Origin: Pelodera strongyloides
Lineage: Eukaryota; Nematoda; Chromadorea; Rhabditida; Rhabditidae
Direction: 5' to 3'
Length of the DNA stretch: 64,000 nucleotides
NCBI GenBank assembly: GCA_036852015.1
Contig: JAANDG010000082.1
Location: forward strand, 248,001-312,000
Both the position numbers and the translations under genes were made by a program. Under the pieces are notes generated by a model. The model searched no databases and was not told where the DNA came from. It was given only the letters and a program-made list of their open reading frames with translations. This document shows positions 45,501-57,332 of the stretch, one piece after another (the stretch's first letter is position 1; the number at the start of each line of letters is the position of its first letter).

Positions 45501-48500
45501 AGACATCGTACTGATCCATGGCCAGCCCAGAATGTTCCATCCTGAACAAAACTCATCATGAAGATGTAGCGTAGAAGTACAAGGAAAAATTCGCATGCAC
45601 TTCGCAAGAATCTTGAACATGACCTGATTTACTTAGTAATTGAAATTTTTTGTGAATATAAACCTTTGCATGGCGCGATGATCATAGCTGCTCTGAGGTC
45701 TTCTCTTTTGCTGTGAATAATCAGCATTCGTTGATTCGGAATGGCGTTCAGAATAGCCAACAGCACTTCTTCGACCACTTGGACTAAAAAAAAGTCCATA
45801 AATAAATTTAAAAAAAAGTACTAAAACGAAAAAAAAACTAATAGTGTTATGACACTAAAACAATGCGAAATTGACTCACGCGTGCTTAAAGTTGGTATGA
45901 CGAAGATCATACTCAGAAACTTCCTGATTGGAGTTTGCTAAAGCGTGCCCGCTGCGGCTTTCGGGACGTTCTCTGGAATACAATTTGTGTATAAAGGACA
46001 TGAAAACATGGTACGGTATCTAGCAACGTTAACCAATGATAGGCAATTCTGATCAACAAACAAACTAACCTGTGTAAACGGCTTCTTCGCGAGTTTTCAA
46101 CAAATCCATCACCATATCCCGTTTGAGTGCTTTCAAAGGACATTTCCATTGATACATCGGGGTTCGTGACAGAAGATTGATCCACTAGAAGAAAGTGACA
46201 TATATACATGTCCGAATTAATACACGTTGCAAATACAAATACAAAGTACAATTAGGTAGATAATATAAGTCCCACCTCTCTTGTCAGTTACATTGTGCTT
46301 CGGCTGGGTGGACGATGGCCTTCGAGCTGATGCAACAGAAGAACGTCCGAGAGCGGACCTTCTACCTTCTCTATAAACAAATGAGGGCACTTAAGTTGTC
46401 GTGTGTTAATTTAGGCGATCTATAAAACGATTAAATTGAAACCAAATAATCTGAGACAAAAGAACATACTCAAATAAGGGATTAGTGATCGAACGAGGCA
46501 TTCCTTGAGCCGAAGTCCTTCCTATGCGATTCAGCATCGTAGGAAACCTAAATTGTTGCACCTTTTACAATGTGAAGGTTCCGACAACTAGTGGATGGAA
46601 AATATCCAGGACATAAATTCAGCAAAGTCATACAAGAAATTAGTCTACCTTTTTCTGAATTCCAAATATTGTTGAACAATTTGATCTCGGCTGCTCGGCA
46701 CTGTGCTTGAAGCACTGTCGCTGACCTGGATATAAGAATTAGAATAAGTAACATCAGTGTAATATAAGTGCCAAGAAACAAAAGTAATTCTCATTCAACC
46801 AACCTCGTTTTCAGGTAATCTTGGCGGTTCTGCATATTTGTGTACACGTTGTTCATCAAAGACATCATTATCGTGGTTAGAAAACAGGGGATTTAATACC
46901 TAAAGAAAGAACCGGGTAAGTTCACTTACTTGAGCATGTAATCAAACAACTGGAAATAAAGCAATTCGGCGGTTTAAGCAACGAGACCTACCTGAGTGTC
47001 TCTCGCATTGTGGTGAACATGATGTTGTGACGAGTGTCCTTCGATATTCGGATCCACAGCGCTCGACAGCGATTCTAAAGCTGCTATTTCAGACGAAGAA
47101 CAAATAATGGCACCAGTTTGTTCAAAAATACTTACTGGAATAATGCTTATCGGTCGCAGCTCTGGCTGAATGGACACTTCGCTGACTTCGTTCGGACGTA
47201 ATTGAGGAGTGAGAACCGCGACGTCGTGTGTTGTTGGCTACCTGAACAAAATATAGTCAGTTTCAAAAATGGTACAAATAATAAGCAAAAAGGGTTTCAA
47301 GAATCAAGATCCAACAGCATACAGAAAAAAATACTTCAAAATTGTCGGGCGTAAATTGTTCCTTCGGCGTTGAGGTAAGTGGACCGTTTGACGTGATGGT
47401 CTCTCCCATTGGAGTTATGGCATCAGGGGACTCATTAGGCGGGTGATCCTGAAAGTTCACCAATGCAGTCCACGTTTATTCGATGAAACAGCAAAGGCAA
47501 TTTCCCGTTATGAGTATTAAAACGTGACAAGCAGTAGCAGTAACCAACCGGTGTTTTCGTGAGATTCTCTTCAAAAGCATGTTGTTCGCGAGCAGTTTGT
47601 TCGGTTGTCTCCGCCGAGTGCTCACGAGAGGTTTCGGATTCTCTTCTTTGTGCTGACTAAACGTAATTAATCATTCGAGGTGAACAAAGCTACCTCCACT
47701 ATGGGATGTCCAAAACTAATCAATCTCAAGGTGTAGAGCAAAGTACTATCTACAAGTCACATTAAATTGGAGCAGGAGATTACAGTTGTTAAACTCCACA
47801 GAAGAAGTGTCAAGTCCTTGACTTGACAAATGAATAGGGTTCAAAAGAAAAAAGATTAACTGACCTGATGTTCAAAGTGAGGTACTTGTTTCGCCTCCTG
47901 CCCATACACATGCCAGTTATTAGTAGAACTTCCATCTGATGCTATGGAAAGCGCCTTTTCCGTCGTGTCTTCCGCAATTAAATTATGGTCAGATGAAACC
48001 TGAAATTGAGCCTTATATTTAATTGTATGCTTACAACATGTACGTGCGTAACAGAAAATTTGTAGATCCAAAGAAGGACATGGGAAAGCGATCAATGAAA
48101 CGCTGAGTTAACATTAGTAACAATGAGATAACAATATAGAATGGAACTAACGTTTTGCTTGTTGGGAAGAACAACAGATGTCCGACACTGGTCAAAATAC
48201 TCTTCTTTGTTCTGTAGAGAATAATCTCCATTAACAACTGACTGCAGCGGAGGACTAGTAGATGATCCGGTATAAGTTTGTCCGTCCATTGTCATTGGGA
48301 CTGGCTTTTCAACTCCGGAAACGTGGTTCAACATCTGTGGTTCAGGAATGGCCACTGAGGATTGGAAAGCCACATGGGATCCATGTTCCTGGTTGTGAGC
48401 CACAGATACATTGTCATTCTGAGCAGCTTCCACTGGATTATAAGCCTGTTGCGAAGGTTGCTCGACGTGATTATCCCAATTGGATTGCGGATGCTCAAAC

Positions 48501-49136
48501 GAAGGTTGATATTGTGTGTGGGATAATGTCTCCGCTGATAATACTTCATTCACCTCCTTCTTGGGTAGAATTGGAGCATGTTCAACAGTTGATTGAGGAA
48601 GATCATGAGTGGCCTGAAATCAAACACAATGTTTAAGGCAGAAATGGAATGAAGAATGTATAACATATATGGAATGTTGAAATGCAACACATCTTAGCAT
48701 AGTAGTAATTGATCAGAAACAAAAAATATTTGCAACGAGGATCAATACCTGTTGTGGAGGATGTTGAGTGTAGTAGTGCTGGTGTTGCTGTTGATATTGT
48801 GCAGCATCGTTAGCCATACCGTTCTGATAATTTTCTTGATAAGCTAATTGTGGATCCGCATGCGCGTTATACGACGAAACATTGTTCTGCACCTAAATGA
48901 AATAAAATAAGAATGATGGTACTGCACATAAAATGTTTTACAAGAGAGCAGGTACATGAAGTGATATTCACAAGTACCTGCGCATGCGTCCCTTGCTGCC
49001 ATTGTTGGTATACCTGTGGTGTCTGAGCCTGTGTCGCCAAACTAATGATATCCCAAGCAGACTGCTGCTGTTGAGAAGACTCTTGTCCGGGTTGTTGGCT
49101 GTCAGAAGCGACAGCCTGCTGCCAATAGAAAGACAT
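39519..49136 (-). CDS. sec-16A.1: Sec16 homologue, COPII/ER-exit-site scaffold
   Basis: Many exons. The start MSFYWQQAVASDS at 49136 lies 22 nt downstream of an acceptor (TATTCCAG). The N-terminal third is Gln/Asn/Pro-rich and disordered (SSQQQQSAWDIISLATQ, QAYNPVEAAQNDN). The conserved central domain occupies about 42000-44300 and includes ILNPEFSMSALQV, DCLLIWQLLLMLVQQHG, GPDIARLLIDAS, FLLEGHIDEAIDLSLRHG, ADAMILASRVEPSKLS, then RIQYARLLGDLGFPQGAY and RQIWEFHNALP. These are the landmarks of the Sec16 ancestral-coatomer-element helical domain. A Pro-rich C-terminal region follows, with VWDPVKGRYIGEG, ending in an acidic/Gln tail (DPSHQQQ). Sec16 organises ER exit sites and binds Sec13/Sec23. 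The symbol follows the C. elegans orthologue name. Introns carry a MITE (40121-40278) and a perfect hairpin (44407-44447). Confidence 0.92.
40121..40278. mobile_element. Short MITE-like element in a sec-16 intron
   Basis: Terminal inverted repeats ATTAAAGCGAAATACC / GGTATTTCGCTTTAAT. The left arm has a second tandem copy of the motif (GAAATACCAGCCGGTTTTTG). 158 bp, no coding capacity. Both ends abut TTAA, which could be a target duplication or part of the repeat. Confidence 0.8.
44407..44447. repeat. Perfect 18-bp hairpin in a sec-16 intron
   Basis: TTCAAGTCTTCCTGGAAA (44407-44424) and its exact complement (44430-44447) are separated by a 5-nt loop, ACTCA. The loop is too short for a canonical microRNA precursor. 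It is unlike the AT-rich surroundings. Confidence 0.9.
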
Positions 49137-50362
49137 CACAACTTCAGCATCAAAATACCTGGAATACAAAGATTCAAACCAGCTAACGCACACATATGTA
49201 GGAAACAACATACAGTAACTGTCACTTTTACCAAACGAAAGCATCATGCAACCTGGAAATAAATTATTATTATTATTAAAAACATCATAGTATATTTAAG
49301 CACAAAAAATCCGTTTAGGCACGAGTTTCTCAATGTTACTTGCGAAAGGGCCACCCATGTAGTTTTCCAGGTGTCAAGGAAAAAAATTAAGAAAAAGTCC
49401 TCAAATCTATATATCGTAAATCACTTCTCAGATAAACATAGACTTCCGATTTACTTGATTTTTGTCCATGTTGGACGGGTGGCGCACGCAACGTAAACGC
49501 ACAACGCGATAGAAAGGCGCCAATTCAAGCAGTGCACAAGAGGCCTCTAAAACCCGACCAATCCGGTCGAAGCAAATCTGTCCCTTGTTAGACATATGTA
49601 ACAAGTTATATGCAGCAAACACAATTAGTTTGATAAAGATCAGTGTTTTTTATCACTGTTATAGGAACCAATAGGTTTTCTCGATGGTCCGTGACTGGGA
49701 AGAAGTGAGTAATAGACTGAGTTCAAAGTGCTATATGCATGAATAGTGGTTGTGCTATACTGCCTCGTATCGGCATCTTTGTATTATTAGTATTATGGTT
49801 CTAAACATTCAGCTACTTATATACCTTAGCTTAATATTCTTTCGTTCCCCCCCCCCCCCTTCCCCCCCCCCCCCCCCCCCCTAGACAAGCTGACTAACTG
49901 CAATGTGTGCATTGCATTGGCACTGACACAGGCCGATATAATATGAAACTGAGCTGAAGATAAAAAAACTCTGGTAGTCGCGCATATTGTACTACATAGA
50001 TTTTATTTTGCACAAACCTATATTCAAGGAACTAATGCTGTAATATTTTAAGCCTTACTCTACATCTCCCCATGTCAATTATTTAAATATAAACGTAGTG
50101 TATCAACAAGTAAAAAATATTAAATATATTTACAATGTCATCATTTGTTTACACCAAAACAGCAACAGCCTTGAAAGAAACTAAAATCTTTATTGTATGT
50201 AATACAGTTCACTGATCATATCACAGACGGAGTCATTATAAGAAAACATTCGTTTTCGAAAAGGGGGATGAATACAGAAGCGTTATTGGAAGCTTTGAAT
50301 TGCCGCGTGACGACAAACTGCTCCAAGACAGTTCAGTAATATGCACTGGATTCATTCGTGGT
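49137..50362. other. Region between sec-16 start and the next minus-strand gene
   Basis: About 1.2 kb. It holds the sec-16 promoter, a moderately GC-rich patch at about 49470-49560 with a minus-strand open frame but no support as an exon, a C homopolymer at 49847-49881, and an AT-rich tail that should be the 3' UTR of the next gene. Confidence 0.5.
49847..49881. repeat. Poly-C/poly-G tract
   Basis: Thirteen Cs, TT, then twenty Cs on the plus strand (a G-tract on the minus strand). It can form G-quadruplexes and is a length-unstable sequence type; the exact length may be a sequencing estimate. Confidence 0.9.
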
Positions 50363-52309
50363 CTACACAAACATTTTGTTCTCCTTACAGTAGTCGATGA
50401 ATTTGACGATTTGTTTGCAGGTGACATCCGAATAGTACATCTTAATGAGTGGACAATTCTCTTCTGCGAATCGTGCAATGTCTGTGATTCCAAACGTTTC
50501 GCCCATATTCCTTAAAAAATGATTATTCATTTACTTTCAACATTAATTCTCAGAGCAACTGACCATAGCCGAGAGGGTCAAATTATTATGTATAAATTTT
50601 TGTATCGGTGGACAACATGAACACAACACGCTCTTTCGGAAATAAAAAAACTTGTACCTTGTATTCTCACACTTTTCCGCCAATTCTTCCTGAGAGTATT
50701 CCTGATTTGTGTCTTCGTCAATTATTGGCTGAACTAGACTTTCTTTATGACTCAATAATTTAAAAATGAGTTGTAATTCAGTGTTAAATTTGCGTAAAGC
50801 TTACAGGTAATGTAATTATCTCCTCTCTTTGTGCCATTGCTCGGCTATGCATCTAAATGAAGTAATAATAAATGGGGAAGAAAGACGAACTCCGGTACAA
50901 TAATTTTAATAGTTTTAAATAAAATAAGGGCATTTGGTGTTGCAAAGGTGCTCCTCTGAGGAGAAACAATGATGTTTTTATCATGGACTTACTTTATCAG
51001 CGCCATGCAGCTGAGAGGCATGTAATTTGCCTCGCTGTTTAAGTTTTAGACGTCGAAGTCCCATATGATGAACTTCTGGTTGGGGAGATTCCGCATCAAC
51101 CTGAATAAATTGACGAATGAAAGTTCCAGAATGCTTGATTGTTTTTAAGGTTTAAATGCTAGAGTAGAGCATTTACGGAGTTTTTTCGTGGAACAAATCA
51201 TACCTGGACGAACGCTGATGTTTTTTCTCCGCCTGTCATTTTCTCGGCCACAACGGGCTGGGATTTCTCCTCTTTAATTATCTGCAAGTGTTTCTGATTC
51301 TTCTTTGTTCCATTCTTCTTCCGCTTCCTTTTGGACTTTCGTTTTCGCTTCTTTGACACTTTTCCATGAGGGTTGTTTTCTATGTGTGAATCCTCCGACA
51401 TTTTTGTAGACGTAGGTGAACTGGGTATCCTTCGCCTTAGTATCCTCACATCACTGGTTGATGGTTGAGTGGAAGAGAATATTGGAATAGTTGTTCCTTC
51501 GATAGACTTTGATATCTGTGTACGTTCAATCCTTCTGGTTGACACTCGACTTCTTAGTGGCGGGGGAGTATCCAGTAACTGCACAAACTCGCTTCCTTTG
51601 TTCTCGTTAGCCTCTGACTGAGATTGGAATACAACAAAGTTGAAACCGTCATCTAAACAATTCGAATTACTTTGAAAACAGATTATGTGAATGCCTAGAA
51701 ATACAATTATGGACTGAAATAGAGGAGAAAGCTCTATAAAAGATGAACAAACTATGAACCAACCAGTACTCGATTCAGTCCTCGGACTCATTGTTGCTTG
51801 GTTATCCAAAAATTCACTTTTAAGGGATGAAAAAGAATGAGGTGTGTTCCCGTCAGGTTGTTTGTCATTTTCTATAAATATTCAAATATCACTTTTGGGA
51901 TGTGGAACAGTGGAGCATTATGTGTTGAAGCTGAAATATACACAGCTGTTCGCATTAAATGTAAGATCGCAAACCTTTCACGCTTTTTAAAATCACTTAG
52001 ATTAGAAATAAACGAATAAAATTGACTTATGTTGTTGTTCCATACCTGGATATTCGTAACCTCTAGAGTTGTCAAGGTCTGCTGGAGGAAAATCACCATG
52101 AAATCCGATAGAAACTCGTCGAAGCGACTGAAACATAAATAGTGGATAAAGTTCATCATTGTTCAATCCGTGTTGCCGTGCCACTGTTAATCATCAGTGT
52201 TTCTTTCTGATACTCGCAGAATTTCTGGCAATACCAATAAAAAATTTGAAAAAGAAACCTGTGCCGGAAAAACGAAGATTAATGTTGTGAGAATAACTGC
52301 CGAGATCAT
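50363..52309 (-). CDS. Predicted secreted, highly basic nematode protein of unknown function
   Basis: The first exon starts MISAVILTTLIFVFPAQ at 52309, a signal peptide, just downstream of TTCACAG-type acceptors. Then come 52052-52128 (LRRVSIGFHGDFPPADLDN), about 51760-51870 (NDKQPDGNTPHSF..., SPRTESST), about 51200-51655 (FNFVVFQSQSEANEN, LLDTPPPLRSRVSTRR), a Lys/Arg block (VSKKRKRKSKRKRKKNGTKK) and EKMTGGEKTSAFVQ. Further exons are 51000-51101 (LRRLKLKQRGKLHASQ), about 50806-50854 (MHSRAMAQREEIITLP), about 50660-50730 and 50363-50512. The C-terminus has four cysteines, spaced as KC, NCP, VTC and DYC, in a compact domain with ETFGITDIARFAEEN and KQIVKFIDYC. I do not recognise a family. The basic block would look nuclear without the signal peptide, so it may be a processed propeptide (several RR/KR dibasic sites). 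Confidence 0.65.
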
Positions 52310-53528
52310 TTCTGTGAGATTCTGTGAAGGAAGACGAAGACGGACAGAGGTGTATCTGATTATTGTTACGCATACATCTAAAAGTTTAATTTTGTAGCAT
52401 AAATCGACGAGCGAATTATGCAGCAATATGGTATTCTTGAACACAATAGTACGAACTTTTAATGCATTAAAGTGCATTTGTGTGAGCTTTTCGTTTGTAC
52501 ACACCAAACAGAACCACGATCCATGAACAAACCGGGTCAACCAAAACTAGATCCAAAAGAAGATTAGAAAAACAGATTATGTGTACATAAAGATGTACGT
52601 ATGCATATCCTGTCCTATGCACATACATAATACAAAAGAACGAAGCTTTGTAGACCAGTTTCACAAATGTTACATCAAAAATACTGTGGTTTTACAGAAG
52701 TGCAATCTTAAGGCATGTCTATTACATCAATTAGAGATGTAGATATACAACAATTATTCGGCATAATTAAAAAACGATATTTTGGTTAAAAAAATAATCA
52801 AGAAAAACTTGATTTGCGAGTGGATGTTATAAGACATCCTGTATGTAAGTGTAGAAAATGTTCCACAATGCGCTCAGAGTTGTGTTTCCCATAAGATAGG
52901 AGATCCTGGGCGAGAGGAAGAGAAACTGTATATTTCGAAAGGGAACAACCGAAATGTGATCTACAAAGAGGGAAATTCAGGTCATAGAATGTATCACGAA
53001 CTTTCCCATCACAGGCGATACCCTTATTTGATCAAGTACTTCCTTACCCAGTGACTAGCGGAATGAGAGGAATTTGTGCATTGAGAGTTGCTTAAAAGTG
53101 CAGCACAGTTTTTTTTATAATGCACTAGCTTATGTTTAGCAAAACAAGTGCAATAGGAAAAAAAGAATTTTAAAGTAGCACCAGTAACACAAAAACCTCT
53201 TCAAAGGGCATCTGCTTCCGAAACTGGAAACTACCGATCCTGAATAAAATAAAGTTTAAGTCTATCCCAAAATAATCTATCCCAAAATAAAACTGCATTT
53301 ACATTCTCGATAGTGGCTAAATCTTAATTTAATCTCTTCCTTTGAGTTGCACTCAAATATCCACAAAAAACATGCACGTTGCTTCCACGCAAAAAAAGGA
53401 TTGTTTGTACTTTGTGGTGTGTGACATTGTGTCGCAGTATCTTATCAGCGTTCGTGTTTTATCCGTCTACACATAATTCTGAATTTTACCCGTTTCCTAA
53501 TTCTTCTTTCTCTCACTTTACAGTTCAA
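52310..53528. other. Divergent promoter region
   Basis: About 1.2 kb between the divergently transcribed secreted-protein gene (-) and carboxylesterase gene (+). AT-rich, no exon or repeat recognised. It should hold both promoters. Confidence 0.55.
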
Positions 53529-56500
53529 ATGATCAACAAAATTGACAAATATTCAAAATTAACTCTAATTATGTCATGGATTTTTTTTTGTATTATTTCA
53601 GCTATGTTATTCACTACGTGCATTTCAATATTTCTGTTTTTACGCTGCGGAGTGTCAGTCCTCGTCACGACTTCTTATGGATCACTTAAAGGATCTCAGA
53701 TGAAAACACAGAACGGGGATATTATTAACGTATTCAAGTTAAGTATAAAAGCGAAAAATTTGCACTAAGTCGACCAATATGCGCCCCAATAGACGAAATG
53801 CAAATGTGAGTGTTTTCAGGCTGTTCCTTTTGCTGCACCACCAGTGGCGGAGCTCAGGTTCAGAAAACCACATCCACCTAAACCATGGTCAGGAGTAAAG
53901 GACGCAACTAACTATAGGTATGAACCACTAACTATAAGAATCTCTTCATGATTTTTGGGGTAAACCTTCAATGTAAAATACATTATATTTCATTATTTTG
54001 TATTCAGTGCAGCCTGCCTTTCTAACTCCACTGTGTCCTCATCTCCACAGAAGAATGTTAATGAAGACTGTCTCTACCAAAACATATTTGCACCCAGTTC
54101 GTGTACGGTAAGTTGTCCATATTTAAAATTTGTAATGCGATCTGTGGTTTGAATTTCCTACCTTTATATTTTGTATGAATTAACAATGCTGCTCAAATTA
54201 AGAAGAACCCCCCCTGTGCAGTGATGTTCTATTTGCATGGAGGTGGAATCAACTACGATTCCGCGGTAATGTTTAATGATCAATCAATCGTGAATAAATT
54301 TGGAGCTGAGGGTATGTTTTAGATTTTGAAATTTTGTGACGCTACGTGACAATAAACACTCCGGCGCAATTTACCGATATCGGAGTTATACCAGTGACAG
54401 GTTAATCGTCTTTGGATGATTCTTAATAGCAAAGTAACGAGGTACTCTCTATTCAAGGAGTCATTCTGGTTATTACCGCCTTCCGTCTCGGATTCACTGC
54501 TCTTCTGACATTTGATAACGATAATATCGTTCCAAGAAATCTCGCCGTATACGGTAATAGTTTGCTGAAATCCGAATGCATAAGAGGGTGGCTATACCTC
54601 TACGTTATCTTTCAATTTCTTCCAAGGGTATATTTGATTTTTCACCAAAAGCATATCAATGCATATTTATATGAAAAATTTTCAGACATGATCGAGTCAC
54701 TGCGATTTGTGCAACAAGAGATTTTTCATTTTGGTGGGGACCCGAGTCGAGTAACTTTATTGGGCCATTCCATGGGTGGAAGTCTCACCACTGCTTTTTC
54801 ATTCTCAAAAACAATCAATAATCAGTAAGTCACAGTTTTGTTGAAGAGATCGAAACAATCAAATTGAATTCCAATGTGTGCAAATTTGCACATATGAATT
54901 CGCGAATAGTGAAATGGGGACATTTGGTTTTGTAGAAACTTCACTTGCTATTTTTTATATTTTCAGAAAGCTGTTTTCTCAGGCCATTGCAATGTCACCG
55001 GAACTTCAATTTCCACCTCCGTATCATCTGCAGGCACTCACCGCTGAGCTGATTTATAGGGCCGGGGTATGTTGTGGTTTGAACCCAAGCAAACGGTATC
55101 GCTCGATTATTCAGATAATAAGGAAGATCCAGATCCGTTTGAAAAAAAACGCAATAAAAATAATTTAAAAGGCATTGTATATACCTCACTAGTATCAATA
55201 CAATGCTTAAGTGCGCTGATTATCCACGAATTTTGGAAGACAGTGACAACGAAGTGCACGAAGCAGTGGAGTGTATGCGAAAAAAGGATGCGATGGAATT
55301 ACTGAAATTACAGCGGGTGATGGAAGAGGAAGACCAAATGAAACAGTTTGGGTATGTTCCAGATATATAGAAATCGTACCTTACTGGTTGCTGATTCTGT
55401 GAAACGGAAGTGCAATGCTCCCGTAATGTTGTAATCTCTCCAAATTGTAGAGGAATCCTAATGCTTCCGCCCTTCTTCCCTGCAGAAAATTTGCGAGAAT
55501 TAGTCAAGGACCCACCGGTAATAACTTTACTTGTCGAGAGGTTCTTTCTTTAAAAGGACAGATGTGCTACAAAAAAACTACATATATTGGAAAACAAATT
55601 GACCGCTGCAGATTTTGACAATTCATGAATTGCGGTCCACTAATGAGTTATGTGTGTAGTTCGCAGTGTTCTTTAACATGTAAATAATGATTTCACATGT
55701 AGTAGTCGCCTCCTGTGTCTTTTAGCAATTGCTTTGTTCAACGGATGCGAAATAACCCATTTTTTTTCTGTATCACCCTTTAAAGAGCTGGACCACGTTA
55801 AATATGTTATGAGATGGTTAGAAAGTACTGATCTTCGTCGTATGTCTTCTTAATTAAAGAATTTCAGCCGACAAATATGCTCTTGGGCACAATTCTGAAA
55901 GAACTGGACAGAGACTCGGAATTCCAAAATCTGGCAGCTATTATTGGTTACGATAATCCAGACGAATTAATGATGAAGTACAGCAAAGATGCCGCCGATG
56001 GAGTCCTTAGTTAGTGTTTAATTGCGCACAAGGAAGCACAAATACAGGAGTACAATCCTGATATATGGGCTGTGTTTTCAGAGTTCAACCATACACTCGA
56101 TTCGCAAAGCTTCTTTATCACGTGCTACGTGTGTGGTCATAATATGCGAAGGACAGGGGCCAAGGTTTGTTTATCAGCCTTATTCTCCTAAAACCATGGA
56201 TGTACGGTTGTCCGGGAGACTGGTCGGCTTGAGGACGTAAACCTGTTTTTTAGGTTTTCCTATACTCGTTCGACTATCCAAAGCACCCATATCACACAGA
56301 TGATCTCTTTTATTTAATGGGAATACACCCATTTGAAATGGATGAGAATGAAAAAATAATCAACAAATTATATCCCAAATACTTCACGGACTTTGCTAAA
56401 CACGGATCGCCAGCAGACTGTAAGGTTCATAAGATTAATTGTACCACAGGAAAAAAACTAGACCTGCTTGGTGTGTTTCCCACACAGTTAACTTCCGCGT

Positions 56501-57170
56501 CAGTGTAACTGTATTTTCAGACTTCGTCCCATTGCAAGAGAACGTCGATAACTATTTATCAGTTTTTGTTAACATGACAACAGGCGAACTGCCAAAGATG
56601 AAGTATCATTACGAGAAGGAAGTGGGTTTTCAGCATGTTAATAACTCATATAAGCGAAGTAGGGCAACTTGTTTCATTCAAAAACATTTCAAAAACGAAG
56701 TGAATAAAGAATTGAAAGAAAATCCATTTATGTTTGGAAGCACTAGTCTGTATTATTGATCCTGGCAGGTGATTGATTACTGGACAAAGGACATGGCCAA
56801 TGTTGACCAACGGATTTCAGAGCTAAAGGATAAGAAGTCCCATTTGATCCGAGTTCTTCCGAACGTGGGTATTTCTCATTTCCAAATATTATCAATGAAT
56901 TTATCAAATATTATTCAAGTAAAAATTCATATAATATAAATCGTACGACCTTCATCAATATGCGCGCCAAAAAAAAATTGTGTTTAGGCGAAAGCTTTGG
57001 TACGATCTGCCGTGCAATCGGTGCCAGACGAAGTGCTTCCATCAGTAAAACCTGCAGATTACAACATGATTATCTTTTTCACCATTTCGTTCCTAATAAC
57101 TGGAATGCTTGTTGGTGTCTTATATGGACGTCTTACACGTAGCGATGATGAATATATTAGCATGCCATAA
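53529..57170 (+). CDS. Membrane-anchored type-B carboxylesterase (CEST-like)
   Basis: The start ([15 protein letters not shown]) follows an acceptor (CTCACTTTACAG) 5 nt upstream of the ATG. An N-terminal hydrophobic segment ([20 protein letters not shown]) comes before the esterase fold. Exons then give [19 protein letters not shown] (53820-53918), [13 protein letters not shown] (54008-54109), the oxyanion motif LHGGG (54203-54310), [13 protein letters not shown] (54456-54553), the nucleophile Ser in LLGHSMGGS (54686-54830), [10 protein letters not shown] (about 54967-55065), and exons at 55195-55350, 55486-55520 and 55865-56010. The exon at about 56253-56420 gives [15 protein letters not shown], with the probable catalytic His, then about 56519-56632. 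The last (56988-57170) gives a second membrane segment ([17 protein letters not shown]) and a short acidic tail. In C. elegans, C-terminally anchored CEST enzymes attach groups to ascarosides in lysosome-related organelles; the same role here is inference. The catalytic acid is probably in the [10 protein letters not shown] segment but is not certain. Confidence 0.88.
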
Positions 57171-57332
57171 AATGCCAAGTAACATAACGCCGGACCTTTT
57201 CGGTGGTTGCCTGTTTCAGCGAAACTATCAAAACTATAAATAGTAATTTATTGATTTGTACGCAATTGAAAAATAAATTATTAAAAAGAAAGTGTTCATA
57301 GATAAATCATATGCAGCATTATTTTTGTTCTT
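57171..57332. other. Tail-to-tail intergenic gap
   Basis: Only 162 bp separate the stop codons of the esterase (+) and the dehydrogenase (-), so their 3' UTRs are close or overlapping. Confidence 0.8.
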
